This document shows positions 43,773 through 54,370 of a stretch of DNA of 64,000 nt, piece after piece. Position 1 is the first letter of the stretch. The number at the start of each line of letters is the position of its first letter. The DNA is taken from contig CM062297.1 of NCBI GenBank assembly GCA_031216915.1, positions 532,726,971-532,790,970 of the forward strand. The letters run 5' to 3'. The DNA is from Pictodentalium vernedei. Taxonomy: Eukaryota; Mollusca; Scaphopoda; Dentaliida; Dentaliidae. The translations under genes and the position numbers were made by a program. The notes under the pieces are model-generated. The model did no database searches. It had not been told where the DNA came from and saw only the letters and a program-made list of their open reading frames with translations.

Positions 43773-44004
43773 ACAACCCTTCACCCAACGTAACGGAAAA
43801 AATCGGCCAATGCTATTCTCAAAAAATCGCCAATTAATTTTCATTTTTTGTCTCAAAAACATAGGTTATGACCCCTCGTTGGAACGAGCTCGTTCCAACG
43901 AGGGGTCATAGCCTATGTTTTTGAGACAAAAAATGAAAAAAAATAGTTATTCAAGAATTTTTTTTGCAAGTGTCGTCTGCTTTTCATGATAGGTAAAGGG
44001 TTAA
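43773..44004 (-). mobile_element. piggyBac-type MITE, subfamily A, short core
   Basis: Left end CAACCCTTCACCCAACGTAA without a clean TTAA; right end TAGGTAAAGGG with TTAA at 44001-44004. The core hairpin (ACATAGGTTATGACCCCTCG) has the tip GGAACGAGCTCGTTCC only, as at 32454. It is reverse oriented. Confidence 0.88.
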
Positions 44005-44009
44005 ATTAT

Positions 44010-45130
44010 TTTCAAACATTTTGGGGACATAATGTTCGGTCGACCACTGAAACGCACATAGAATGTATCTATGTGCCCGTTATGATAGCCCGTAGCGCTA
44101 CCGGAACGAGTCGTCTGTATGATACGGAATCAGAATGAGTCGTCTATATGATACGGAATCGGAATACACTATGTGATACGTACCGTTTCTCGTGGTTTTC
44201 AGGCCAAAATCTATATGATTGTTAGATAAAAAACAAAACAAGACGGCTTTTTTCTGATATAGAATCAAATGCGTCATAAAAAAAAGTTTCATCTTTGAAT
44301 CATTGTTGAGAAGGATATTTTTAGTGCCCTGGCGTAACTGTTATTTTTCAACACGGATAGCATGAATGAATTTCGGATTTCGTGGTGTTTACATGATAAT
44401 AATAACGATAATGTGAATCTATAGTGCACTGAACTTACACTATCACCCCTCCATCAAGGATGAACATCCCTAGAATTCATCTTCATTACTCATCAAGCAT
44501 CGGCAATCAACATTGAACCCGGATTGTTTTTATTTACTTCTTATTGATACGAGTTATTTTTTTTTTAATTTTTAAAATTTTTGTTTTCATGAAAGGTGAC
44601 TCACCATGCACAACTGATTGAACTGTATTGGGTCGAATTTTTCCAAACACCGAACTTTTTTACTAACTGCTTTTAAAATTGGAGATTGATACCATGGTCC
44701 CGAACAATTCGTTACAGATACGAACAAGAAATGTTTTGTGCAAGCACAAGCGCGCGATAAAATGTCCATGAAAACACTTATTTCATGCATATATCATGCG
44801 ATCTTTTCGTATTACAACAAAAACAAGAAACGTTTTGTGACCAAAGTAGAGACTCTCTCACTAAAAGAAAGTGAATACCGTATCTCAAAGCATTAAGACT
44901 TGTTATTCACAAGAAATTAGTTTAAAATAATTTCGAGTTTATAGACAGGGTTTAAGGCTATGGGGGTTAATATCTTTCTTCGAAAACACTTGAAAGACAC
45001 CCTTCTCACACAAAACACCTGCCTCCCGTAAAAACAGCTTTTTGGACGAATCGTCGGGCACGAAATTCACCTTGGGACAAAACACCCGTGCTAGGGTGGT
45101 TTTTGAGAGGAACTGCCCGGTACCATTTCC
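44010..45130. other. Unrecognised stretch
   Basis: Small palindrome GCACATAG/CTATGTGC at 44054-44075 and a tandem GTCGTCTGTATGATACGGAA duplication near 44108-44165. No gene motif. Confidence 0.4.
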
Positions 45131-45152
45131 AAGTATTGTCAGTGCATGGTGG

Positions 45153-45496
45153 GGGCGCGGTGGCTCAGTTGGTAGAGGTGTAGGCTGCAAGCCGAGAGGT
45201 CCTCGGTTCGAATCCCACCTGCGGAAACCGCGTTGTGTCCTTGGGCAAGACACTTCACCCCCATTGCCCACGTGGGGGCACGGTGACGTTGTGTACCAAG
45301 CCGTACTGCACGTCAATGGTCTTCAACCAATGTTAACCCTGCTTGTGTGGAATTGGTATGTTGGGGAGCAGACAGTTACTCGCCGTTGCTCGGTGGTTCT
45401 CTCCGGGTACTCCGGCTTCCTCCACCCGTAAAACTGTCACGGTCATGGTTAGCCATTGTGCAGAAATATGTGACCTTAAACACCAATAAGTAATAA
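45153..45496 (+). mobile_element. tRNA-headed SINE with 15-bp target duplication
   Basis: Best preserved SINE. Head GGTGGCTCAGTTGGTAGAGG and GGTTCGAATCCC, body TCCTTGGGCAAGACACTTCA, GGTTCTCTCCGGGTACTCC, tail with AATAAGTAATA. GTCAGTGCATGGTGG flanks it on both sides (45138-45152, 45497-45511) without a difference, which suggests recent insertion. Confidence 0.93.
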
Positions 45497-45967
45497 GTCA
45501 GTGCATGGTGGTTTTCGATTTTTTTAAAAAAGAACTTCAAGCTTATTGGACCAGAGGAGGAGGTCGGGTGGCTGCACTTTGGGGTTAAGATATCCATTCC
45601 AAGAAAACATGGAAAACTACTCCATGTAGGCTACAAGCATACTGCGAATTGGGAGAAAATATTCACGTAGACATCTCGTCCAATCTAATCGAGAGTGGAT
45701 GTAACATAACAAAAAAGTTTTTAAAAAGTACTTCTAACTTTGGAGGTGACGAAACACAACACGAATATTGAAACATTGAATTTGGTGAATCCCAGTTTAA
45801 TAACGAATTCCGCATATTAGTGGATCCAGTATACATATACAGTTCCATCTTTTGGTTTTCCAAGTCATTTGAATCGACCTGAGAATTCAGTACTGCATGA
45901 TCTGCGGCAATTATCGCCCCAGTATACACGCGCGCTAAATAACGTGCCCGATTGGTTGAGTTAAACT

Positions 45968-46178
45968 GCTGCTACAATTTAGCTTTACCAATAAGAATGA
46001 AGATGCTAAATTGTAGCTATAATTCAGTAAATTGTAGCTACAATTTCGCTAAATTGCAGGTACAATTTAGTGCAATGTAGGTGCAATTTAGCAAAACTGC
46101 AGGTACAATTTATCAAATTGTAGCTACAATTTAGGTAAATTGCAGGTACAATTTACTAAATTGCAGCTGCAATTTGAT
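45968..46178. repeat. Array of short palindromic units
   Basis: Repeated words like AAATTGTAGCTACAATTT and AAATTGCAGGTACAATTT occur eight or so times within 210 bases at about 21-26-base spacing, partly degenerate. Each word is itself a near palindrome centred on AGCT or AGGT. It lies about 100 bases before the left LTR. No gene overlaps it. Confidence 0.75.
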
Positions 46179-46277
46179 AACTAATGAAAATGGCAATGAC
46201 ACTGTAGCTTAACTTGACTGTGTGTAGTGTTTAATGAAAAGGATAATGTTCAACTTTTATGAAAGGATTATGAAATA

Positions 46278-47708
46278 TGTCAAGATGATAGCTAAAAGTT
46301 GCGATTTTATTGTATGAAAGTGTAAATATTTTCGATAATGTTTCTGCCTGGGTTGGATGTAAGGCGTGGAGATACGTATGTAACGGACCCCGAAAACCAT
46401 TTGTCATCTAAACAGGCAATCAATAATTCAAATTTTGCTAATTAAGTATGAAATTTAATGTCCATTATGGCACACGTGTTCAACGCCATGTGGGCCTCTG
46501 ATAACAGATCAATAGTAAGAGAGACAATATTCTCTTCTGTAATAGTTATCTGGGTAATTAAAGACCAGTTAAATTGTAATTGTTGAAAACCAGTGCATCA
46601 CATATGGTCTGGACACACACCCATATTACGCGTCTATCCTGTCTCCGAAATGTCGAAAGGGTTCACTTCAAACGAAATTCCCATTCATATCTCTATCCAT
46701 ATCGAATTACAGAGCACTCTTTAAATCAGAATTAATGTTCAAACTTTGCGTTCCGACTGTATAAAGAGTAGAGCAGAATTCTGAGAGGCAGTTGGCCTGA
46801 GGGCACTCAGAGAAGGTCCGAGTTTAGCCTTGGCCATCGAGGGTCATAGGCACCGAGATTGAAAGTCCGCGTATTGTCGTAACTCTGTGAGGGTTGAAAG
46901 GAACCGATTGTAGTTTGTTAACGGTTGCGAACCGTAGTGGCATAGTAGCCAAAGAAGTAAAATCTGTAACGTTGAGGTCTAGAAACCGTATTAGGAGCTT
47001 GCGTAAGCGCTTGAATAGCTCGCGAGTTAGAATAGTTTTAGGCGGTGCGAGAATTGGCGATGTTGAGAACACTTTGCAGAATATTTTTATGTGAGCTTTG
47101 TTAAGTATATATCTGAAGGCGAAAAATAACTTAACCCCGTGAGAGCCAGACAAAGCGCAATGTGATCGTGAGCTGTGATAGACGCCGATTGAATTGTGGT
47201 TGAACTGTGAGAACGCTCGTAGAGTCACACAGGCAGAACATTATATGAGTGAAGCCCGACTTACGGCAAAGTTAACCCTGCGAGTAGGAAGCAACGAGAT
47301 GTGACTTGACACTTTGTATTTGTCACAAACCGTGAGAGGATGAAGATGATGTGAGGTTGATCCAGCGGACACAGCTAGCTGTGGGAGACATCGAGGGCCC
47401 TAAAGAATAAACTTTTATCCGCGTAATTAGTGTATTCTTGTGGATAATTTTGTGAGTAATTTGTTTCATATTATATTTCTTCGTAGATGTAAATAAATAA
47501 TCTTTCAGTGAATTATCGTTGATCACCCTTTGTCGTTGTAAGCCACAGGCACCTTCAGGAATCCTAAGAGTCCCAAGCGGATAGGGCATTGATAAGGTGG
47601 CAAGGTTTACGTTCGAACTGGGGTTCAGGCGACAGTCACTGGCTGTCGACTGAGCACTGATAAGAACATAAGTTTTCCTCCATCACTCAACCCCGTAATC
47701 ATGCGACA
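46278..47708 (+). repeat. 5' LTR (1431 bp)
   Basis: TG...CA-bounded and matched along its length by 57567-59000 with scattered single-base differences and a few short indels. A 5S- or tRNA-like motif was not seen. The R region and polyadenylation signal are not resolved, but AATAAATAATC near 47493 is a candidate signal. Confidence 0.95.
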
Positions 47709-47709
47709 A

Positions 47710-47727
47710 TGGCGAGGCTTACACAGG
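47710..47727 (+). other. Candidate primer-binding site
   Basis: TGGCGAGGCTTACAC starts two bases after the LTR, as expected for a site complementary to a tRNA 3' end (TGG pairs with CCA). The donor tRNA was not determined. Confidence 0.4.
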
Positions 47728-47729
47728 AT

Positions 47730-48036
47730 GTTCTAACAGGTAACATTTTTAAAGGTAAAGATCAACGATCCACTCAAAGATAATTTATTTCATAGAGTAT
47801 GCTTTTTGAAGTTTACATATGAGTTTTTTGCAAATTGTTATCAACATGCTCTGGGGAAATAGCGGAGAGCCGTAAAGGATTAAAGTTTTGCAAGTTTTAA
47901 ATTTAAGCGGGTTTAGAAGCAAATGACGCGGTAGCTAAATAATTATCCGCCGTAGAAGGGTTAAGCGCGACGATAGGCGCGAGGAAATTGTTATTTACCG
48001 TAACTGTAGAGATTTTAAGTATTTAAAAGTGAAATA
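47730..48036. other. Retrotransposon leader
   Basis: Untranslated leader between primer site and gag start. No motif recognised. Confidence 0.5.
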
Positions 48037-49151
48037 ATGGAGGCTCCCATGACTTTGGGCCAGTTAATTTCGGCGGGGGAACGCCTAGGTTTTTCTGGGA
48101 GTGAACTGCAAAAGTTTGTCAGGGATGAACAAAAGCGAGTAGCGAAAGAGTCAGCTGCTGACAGAGAGCGAGAGAATGAGAGGGCGGAACGCGAGAGGGC
48201 AAGGGCCCGGGAAGAAGCCGCGGCCGAATTGGAGCGTCAGGTCACGTTGAAGCGCGAGGAGGTTGCCTTACGGGCAGCCGAACGTGAGAAAGAGGCCGAG
48301 AGGGCCGAGAGAGAGGCAGCACAAAGAGCTGAGAGAGAATCCGCGTTAGAGCGAGAAAGAGCTGCGTTAGAGCGTGAAAGGGGTGAGAGGCAGGCCGAGA
48401 TTGAAAGGGAAAGGGCCGAAAGAGAACACGAGAGAGAGCTCGAATTGCTAAGAGCTAGGGCCCAAGTTCAGGAAACCAACGGTCGGCAAGGGGAATCGCA
48501 CGGGGGTGGTCATGGTAGGACCCCTTTCCCAAAACTCCCTAAATTCTCAGAGGGTTCTGATGATATCGGTGCATACCTTCAAAGGTTTGAAAGGTTTGCA
48601 TCCTGTCATCAGTGGCCTGAGGATTCATAGGGCGTAAACTTAAGCCCGTTGTTAATGGGGAAATCCTTGCAAGTATATGCAAGTATGCCTCCTGATTTGG
48701 CAAATGATTATGATGAGCTAAAGAAAGCTATTTTAAAGAGGTACCAGCTCACCGAAGACGGATTCCGGGCTAAGTTCAGGGAATCTAAGCCCGAGAGAGA
48801 GGGGAAAATGTAATCCAATTTGTAGCGCGGTCCACAAGGCATTTTGACCGCTGGGTTGAGTCGTCGGAAATCAAAGAAAATTTTCCGTCCCTCAAAGATC
48901 TACTCATCCGAGAGCAATTTATTTCAACTTGCGCCCCGGAGTTGGCCCTCTTTGTTAAGGAGAGGAGGCCAAACAGTGTTGATGAAATGACTAAGGTGGC
49001 CGAACAGTACTTGGAAGCCCACAGAGGTAGTATAACCTAGTCCCGGCCGGGAAAATTTTGGGGGAACCAGGTTGCAAAGGCACCGGTTAGGATTAACCCT
49101 CCAGAGCCGGCTGGTAACAGGGGTTATACTGGACCACAGAGCCCTAAAGAT
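48037..49151 (+). pseudogene. gag: gag (coiled coil, capsid, zinc knuckle lead-in), broken
   Basis: The ATG at 48037 opens 197 codons. The start (TLGQLISAGERLGFSGSEL) precedes a long charged coiled-coil part (RERENERAERERARA repeated motif, residues about 45-150), then the first part of the capsid (FERFASCHQW). A TAG at 48628 interrupts it. The same frame has TAA near 48809, and the text resumes one frame over with STRHFDRWVE, LLIREQFISTCAPELALFVK and MTKVAEQYLEAHRGS, which resembles the SCAN-like capsid of Gmr1 elements. A further stop is near 49036. The pieces assemble viral-like particles in intact relatives; this copy cannot. Confidence 0.8.
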
Positions 49152-52043
49152 TTGTCTTGTTTTGTTTGTGGGCGGAAGGGGCACCTAGCGAGGGACTGTT
49201 GGAAAAAATCTCCCCCCACAAAGCCAAATGGCGGACCCCATAGGAATGGAAGGAGAGACCCTTCACCAAAGAATTGGAAAAACGGAAGTAGCGGCGGTCC
49301 GACCTGGGACAAAAGGCAGACAGCCGCGTTCTGCCAGACGGTTGGGCCAGAAAGTAGCCCACTCCGGGATGCTATTGAAAAGAGGGAGCTCGTATTAGAG
49401 GGTGGAAAGGTCCTCCCTATAATTAGGGCAATATGCAAGGAAGTCACAGCCTCAGAAGATGGATGGAAAATGCCCTTGTACCCGGGGTATGTGGGTAAAC
49501 ATGAAGTACAGATGCTTCGCGACACAGGATACAGTAGCGTGGCAGAGCGTAGGCAACTAGTCAAGGACGACCAGCTATTGGGCCGCGACCACATGTGCAT
49601 GCTAATAGATGGGACGATTAGGAGGTTCCCCCTTGCGAGGGTGAGGGTGGATACTCCTTTTTATAGTGGCCAAGTAGAGGCTATGTGTATGGATAAACCC
49701 ATGTACGACTTGGTCATAGGTAATATATCGGGGGTGAGACCAAACCCCGATCAGTCGTGGTTTGAAGAGAACCTTCCCCGGGCTGAGACCAAAACAGGTG
49801 GCCCAGAAGTAATAGGAAGAGCTGAGGAGATAGGTGTGGGTCCGGATCAAAACCGGACACAGGGACCGACCCCTACCCGTGAAAGCTCGGTGGGGGGTCG
49901 ACAAGGGCGCAGAAAGGCGATCGCTCCTGCACCGGCCAGTAGCTGTTGGACACAAGCTAGGGAAGATGTGCCCAGGGGATGTCGGGCAGATGTCACCCAA
50001 GATACTCTGCTAGGTGAACCCGAAAAGGTAGCAGCGGTAGTGACACGGTCACAGGCTATCAAGGAGAGGCGCCCAATTAAGCCACTGAACGTACCAGTGG
50101 AAGTGATCGAAAAAGTTCACGTGGAGAAACTGAAAGAGGCCCAATGGGCCGACGTCTCATTGGAGAGATACTGGGAACTGGCCGGCAAAGGTGATCAGGT
50201 GATTACCAGGGGCAAGGGCCGATACAAGATGAAGGTGGAGAAAGTAGTTCTCCATAGAGTGTATGAGCAGCGACGAGGAAAGTCGCGGACAGAAGTTAAA
50301 CAAATTATGGTTCCAGAGAAGTTTCGGAAGCAGGTCATGACCCTCGCCCATGAGTCATTGGTTGGTGGCCACTTGGGGTCGAGGATGACCCTCGACAGGA
50401 TTACAGCATGTTTCCACTGGCCCGGCATTAACGGTGATGTCACCAGGTTTTGTCAGTCGTGTGACATCTGTCAAAAGACAGTGTCAAAGGGCAGTGTCAC
50501 CAAGGTACCATTAGGGGAGATGCCTCTAATGAATGAGCCATTCGAGAGAATCGGGGTGGATCTCATAGGACCTATTTCGCCCGTGTCGGATAAAGGAAAC
50601 CGATACATCCTCACTGTGGTGGATTATGCCACCAGGTATCCAGAGGCGGTGGCCCTACCCAAAATCGAGACGGAGCGTGTAGCAGAGGCCCTGCTTGAGG
50701 TGTTCTCGAGAATAGGTTTTCCGAAGGAAATCCTAAGCGACCAGGGGTCGCAGTTCACATCGGGGCTGTTAGAGGAAGTATGTCGGCTGGTGGCGGTTAA
50801 ACAGTTATTCACCGCCCCATATAACCCGAAGTGTAACGGTCTGTGTGAGCGGGTCAGTGGCATTTTAAAGGGAATGCTGAGGAAAATGTGCCAAGAAAGG
50901 CCAAAGGATTGGGACCGCTATCTGCCAGCGGTATTGTTCGCCTACCGGGAAGTGCCCCAGGCGAGCACTGGTTTTTCCCCTTTTGCGCTGTTATATGGGA
51001 GGACAGTTAGGGGGCCCATGCAGGTGTTGCGTGAGCTTTGGACCAGGGAAGAGACCAGCGTGGTTCGGAATACTTATCAGTATGTCCTAGACCTACGAAA
51101 TAGGTTGGAGGAGACCTGCCAGTTGGCAAGGGAAAGTCCACGGAAGGCACAGGATCGACATAAGCACCACTACGACCGGGGTGCTAAGGATAGAAGGTTT
51201 TTGGTGGGGCAAAAGGTGACGGTCCTCCTGCCAACGGACCATAACAAACTGCTATTGCAGTGGAAGGGGCCTTACGTGGTGACTGAAGTAGTCGGAAATA
51301 TGGACTATCGGGTAGCTGTAGAGGATAAAAGTAAGATCTATCATGCGAATCTGCTAAGGCGATACCATGATAGAGAAGCAGAGGAAGCAAAGCGAGCCAT
51401 TAGCCATAGTGACTCCGCCCCTCAGTGGGCCCAGAAGGCCGCTGGCTTAGCCATAATAGAGCCTGAGGATGAGACTGAAATAGGGGTCGTGGATGAAGAC
51501 AGCCTTTTAATACTGGGAGAGCTAAGCGGCGTGAAAACGCATAGGGATGTCAATGTCAGTGACAATTTGTCAGATGAACAGCGTCACCAAATTGTGAAAT
51601 TCTTGGAAGAGTTTGGGGATGTGTTTTCCGAGAGTCCAGGGACCACGGATCTCGAGGAACACAAAATTGAACTTACCACTGGGGAACCGGTAAGAGTGAA
51701 GCCTTATAGGATTCCCTATGCCAAAAGGCTTGAAATGCGGGATGAGGTGGAAAAGATGCTGAAGGCGAGGGTCATTGAACCTTCAAATTCTTCCTACAAT
51801 TCACCAGTGGTAGTTGTGAAGAAGAAAGACAACAGCGTCCGATTCTGCATTGATTTCAGGCGATTGAACGCCATAACTAGATTTGACAATGAGCCCATGG
51901 GGATCATGGAAGACATAATGACTAGCTTGCAGGGTGCTGAATTTTTCAGCAAAATAGATTTGAGCAAGGGCTGCTGGCAAATTCCTGTTAGGAAAACCGA
52001 CAGGCATATGACCGCATTCACAACCCCGGATGAGTGTTTTCAA
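49152..52043 (+). pseudogene. pol: pol: zinc knuckle, protease, integrase, start of RT
   Basis: Open for about 965 codons. Residues near 3-16: CCHC knuckle CFVCGRKGHLARDC. Near 120: protease site LRDTGYSSV (DTG). Near 399-436: integrase zinc-binding HH-CC (GGHLGSRMTLDRI and CQSCDICQ). Catalytic core: VDLIGPI (about 469), LSDQGSQFTS (about 527), CNGLCERV (about 558), the DD35E triad. Near 702: LQWKGPYVV, the GPY/F module. From about 825: RT with VIEPSNSSYNSPVV, RFCIDFRRLNAIT and FFSKIDLSKGCWQIPV. It stops at 52043 where the foldback element enters, before the YVDD box. Triad residues are intact by eye. Confidence 0.9.
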
Positions 52044-53934
52044 AGTAGTATGTCATGCACGTCTGTGGTAAAGGTTGGGGGACCCCGGTGGGGGACCCCG
52101 GAAGTGACGTCATGTCACGTGACCTAGTGGCGCCATGTTGTGTTGTTATGGTAACCCGCGTGAGCGGCCATGTTGTGACGTTATCTGCATAGTGATACGT
52201 GGTGTTAGTGCGCATGCGCAGCGCGTGTTGTTAAGGTGATACGTGTTTCCGTCGTCCATTTTGTATACTGGAGGCCGCCATCTTGGTTTCTATGGTAGCA
52301 CGTGATTGCTATGTTACCAATGGCTTCTACCAAGACAGGGATATGTTCGGGGGTGTGTTCCTTTGTAGAAGAGTAAATCTGATTACCACAAACAACCCGA
52401 CAATCCCTCCAAATCACCAAAATCTATCCCAAATCACCGAAATTGACTTTATTTCCCCAATTTATCGGCTTAGCACGTAGTGCTATAGTACTAAGGGGTA
52501 CACGGGGAGCATTCGATTGAACAGGAGTACTGTTCTGGATTAGAATTCACCCAGAATCCCTTTTTGGATCCCTATCCCATGACGTTTTTCCCATTAAAAG
52601 ACAGGTTCCTTTGGTCATTACCCAGAATTCTCCGCTTCTATCTATATATGCAATAGTTTTCGTCTATCTGGCCCTGTTCCTTCGTTCTAGTGTATACTCC
52701 AGTAGCGTAGAAGAGCCTATTAGTTGGAACAGCTTTGCTTATTATTACTATATTTAGCTATTCTAGTCTATTCTTGTTGGTTCTGACCCTATTCCAAGTA
52801 CTCTTGTTGTTTCATTTATCTAGATTATAACTAACCAATCAGATTGCTTGATTTCCCATAACCTGTATGCAGAGTTATCTCCTTTCTGCATAATAAAAGC
52901 CTATATCCAATGGCAATATCCCCAGGCACCCAAATTTTAGCACCCCTTTTTTGAAAACACCTGTGGCTATGGAATCCCTTTTTTGTCATATGTGCTTATG
53001 TGAAAAAGCACAATGTGACACAATGTGCCCTAGCACAAAGGCACATGCTTTATGTGCCGATATGTGCTTATGTGAAAAGGCACAATGTGACACAATGTGC
53101 CCTATCACATAGACACATACGGGTATTTGAGGATACCTTTGGCCTGGTATTGTATTATTTGAGGATACTTATCAAGGATACCTACTGGAGAATCCCTTTT
53201 TGTCATATGTGCTTATGTGAAAAGGCACAATGTGACACAATATGCCCTATCACATAGGCACATGCTTTATGTGCCGATATGTGCTTATGTGAAAAGGCAC
53301 AATGTGACACAATATGCCCTATCACATAGGCACATACGGGTATTTGAGGATACCTACGGCCTGGTATTGTATTATTTGAGGATACCTATCGAGGATACCT
53401 ACTGGAGAATCCCTTTTTGTAATACGTGCTTATGTGAAAAGGCACAATGTGACACAATATGCCCTATCACATAGGCACATACGGGTATTTGAGGATACCT
53501 ATGGCCTGGTATTGTATTATTTGAGGATACCTATTGAGGATACCTATCGAGGATACCTTTTGGAGAATCCCTTTTTTGTCGCATTAGGCTATGTAAAAGC
53601 CCTCAATGTGTCTAATGTAGTCTTACCAACCGCTTCCATCTTGTCGCCAAAGTTCCAAGGCCATTACAGGTCTATGGCCTATCTGTCCTGTCATTAGCTT
53701 CTACAACAGTCTTGTTCCATTGCGGCCTTGTACCAGTACTATTGGTTTCTGTTATTCTGCCCCATATCTCGTCCATTACTTCCTAGCTATACCTATCTCA
53801 GTCTCGACTATAACATTGATCAAGGTTGAATCAGATTTCCCCTGTATACATATAAGGCATTCCGTTATTGAGATTCCTAGCCGAGTCCGTAAAATTTGGA
53901 TTCCGTGTTTTAACATCGTCCACTCGAGGGTATG
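52044..53934 (+). repeat. Foldback left arm (1891 bp)
   Basis: Pairs with 54371-56114 by reverse complement at near identity. Contains three tandem units (see 52975-53575). Outer part has AGTGATACG, GCATGCGCAG and GCGTGAGCGGCC. Confidence 0.92.
52975..53575 (+). repeat. Tandem repeats in left arm (217, 217, 147 bp)
   Basis: Unit text: GTGCTTATGTGAAAAGGCAC, ACAATGTGACACAAT, CCCTATCACATAGGCACAT, then GGGTATTTGAGGATACC, TGGTATTGTATTATTTG, ending GGAGAATCCCTTTTTG. Units 1 and 2 carry two copies of the first half, unit 3 one copy. The open frames in this zone are repeat-derived. Confidence 0.85.
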
Positions 53935-54370
53935 GAAAGGGATTGATAACAACCAATTCAACAATGACTACAAGAACCTGAACAGAGATAACTAACCATT
54001 ACAAAACAATAAAGGTACAGAACAAAGTGAACAAAGATCCAACAGAACCAAGAACGAAGTGAACATAACAAAGTTTTCACCTGAATGAACCCAAATATAA
54101 CCCAATGTTAACCCCCCCTTAAATTGAACAAACCTGAATGAACCCTTTGAACTGAACAAAGTTTTCAACTGAATGAATGTATATATAATTAACCCCTTTG
54201 AACTGTTTGAATGAACTTTATGTAATTAAAACACCCTTGAACTGAATGAACTCTATTTTTGAACCATATCCCAATACTACCACCTTTGAACAGAACAACA
54301 TTTAACTGAATGAATTTTAAACTTAATGAACTACAACCAGTTGAACTGAATTCTTCTAGTAGGGAAGGGA
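53935..54370. other. Foldback centre, GAACTGAATGAA-rich
   Basis: 436 bases unique to the loop. Words like GAACTGAATGAA, TTTGAACTG and AACAAAG recur at irregular spacing. No frame or terminator recognised. Confidence 0.75.

Noticed and set aside
12006..45496. tRNA genes at the SINE heads
   Set aside because: Boxes A and B are present, but the tRNA fold is incomplete and the sequence continues into a SINE body with target duplications.
45968..46178. CRISPR-like array
   Set aside because: Words are palindromic, variable and lack regular unique spacers; the context is eukaryotic.
53000..53697. Overlapping open frames with similar proteins in the foldback arm
   Set aside because: They arise from the 217-base tandem units and appear in both arms on opposite strands. 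There is no codon-level conservation, and the unit length is not a multiple of three.
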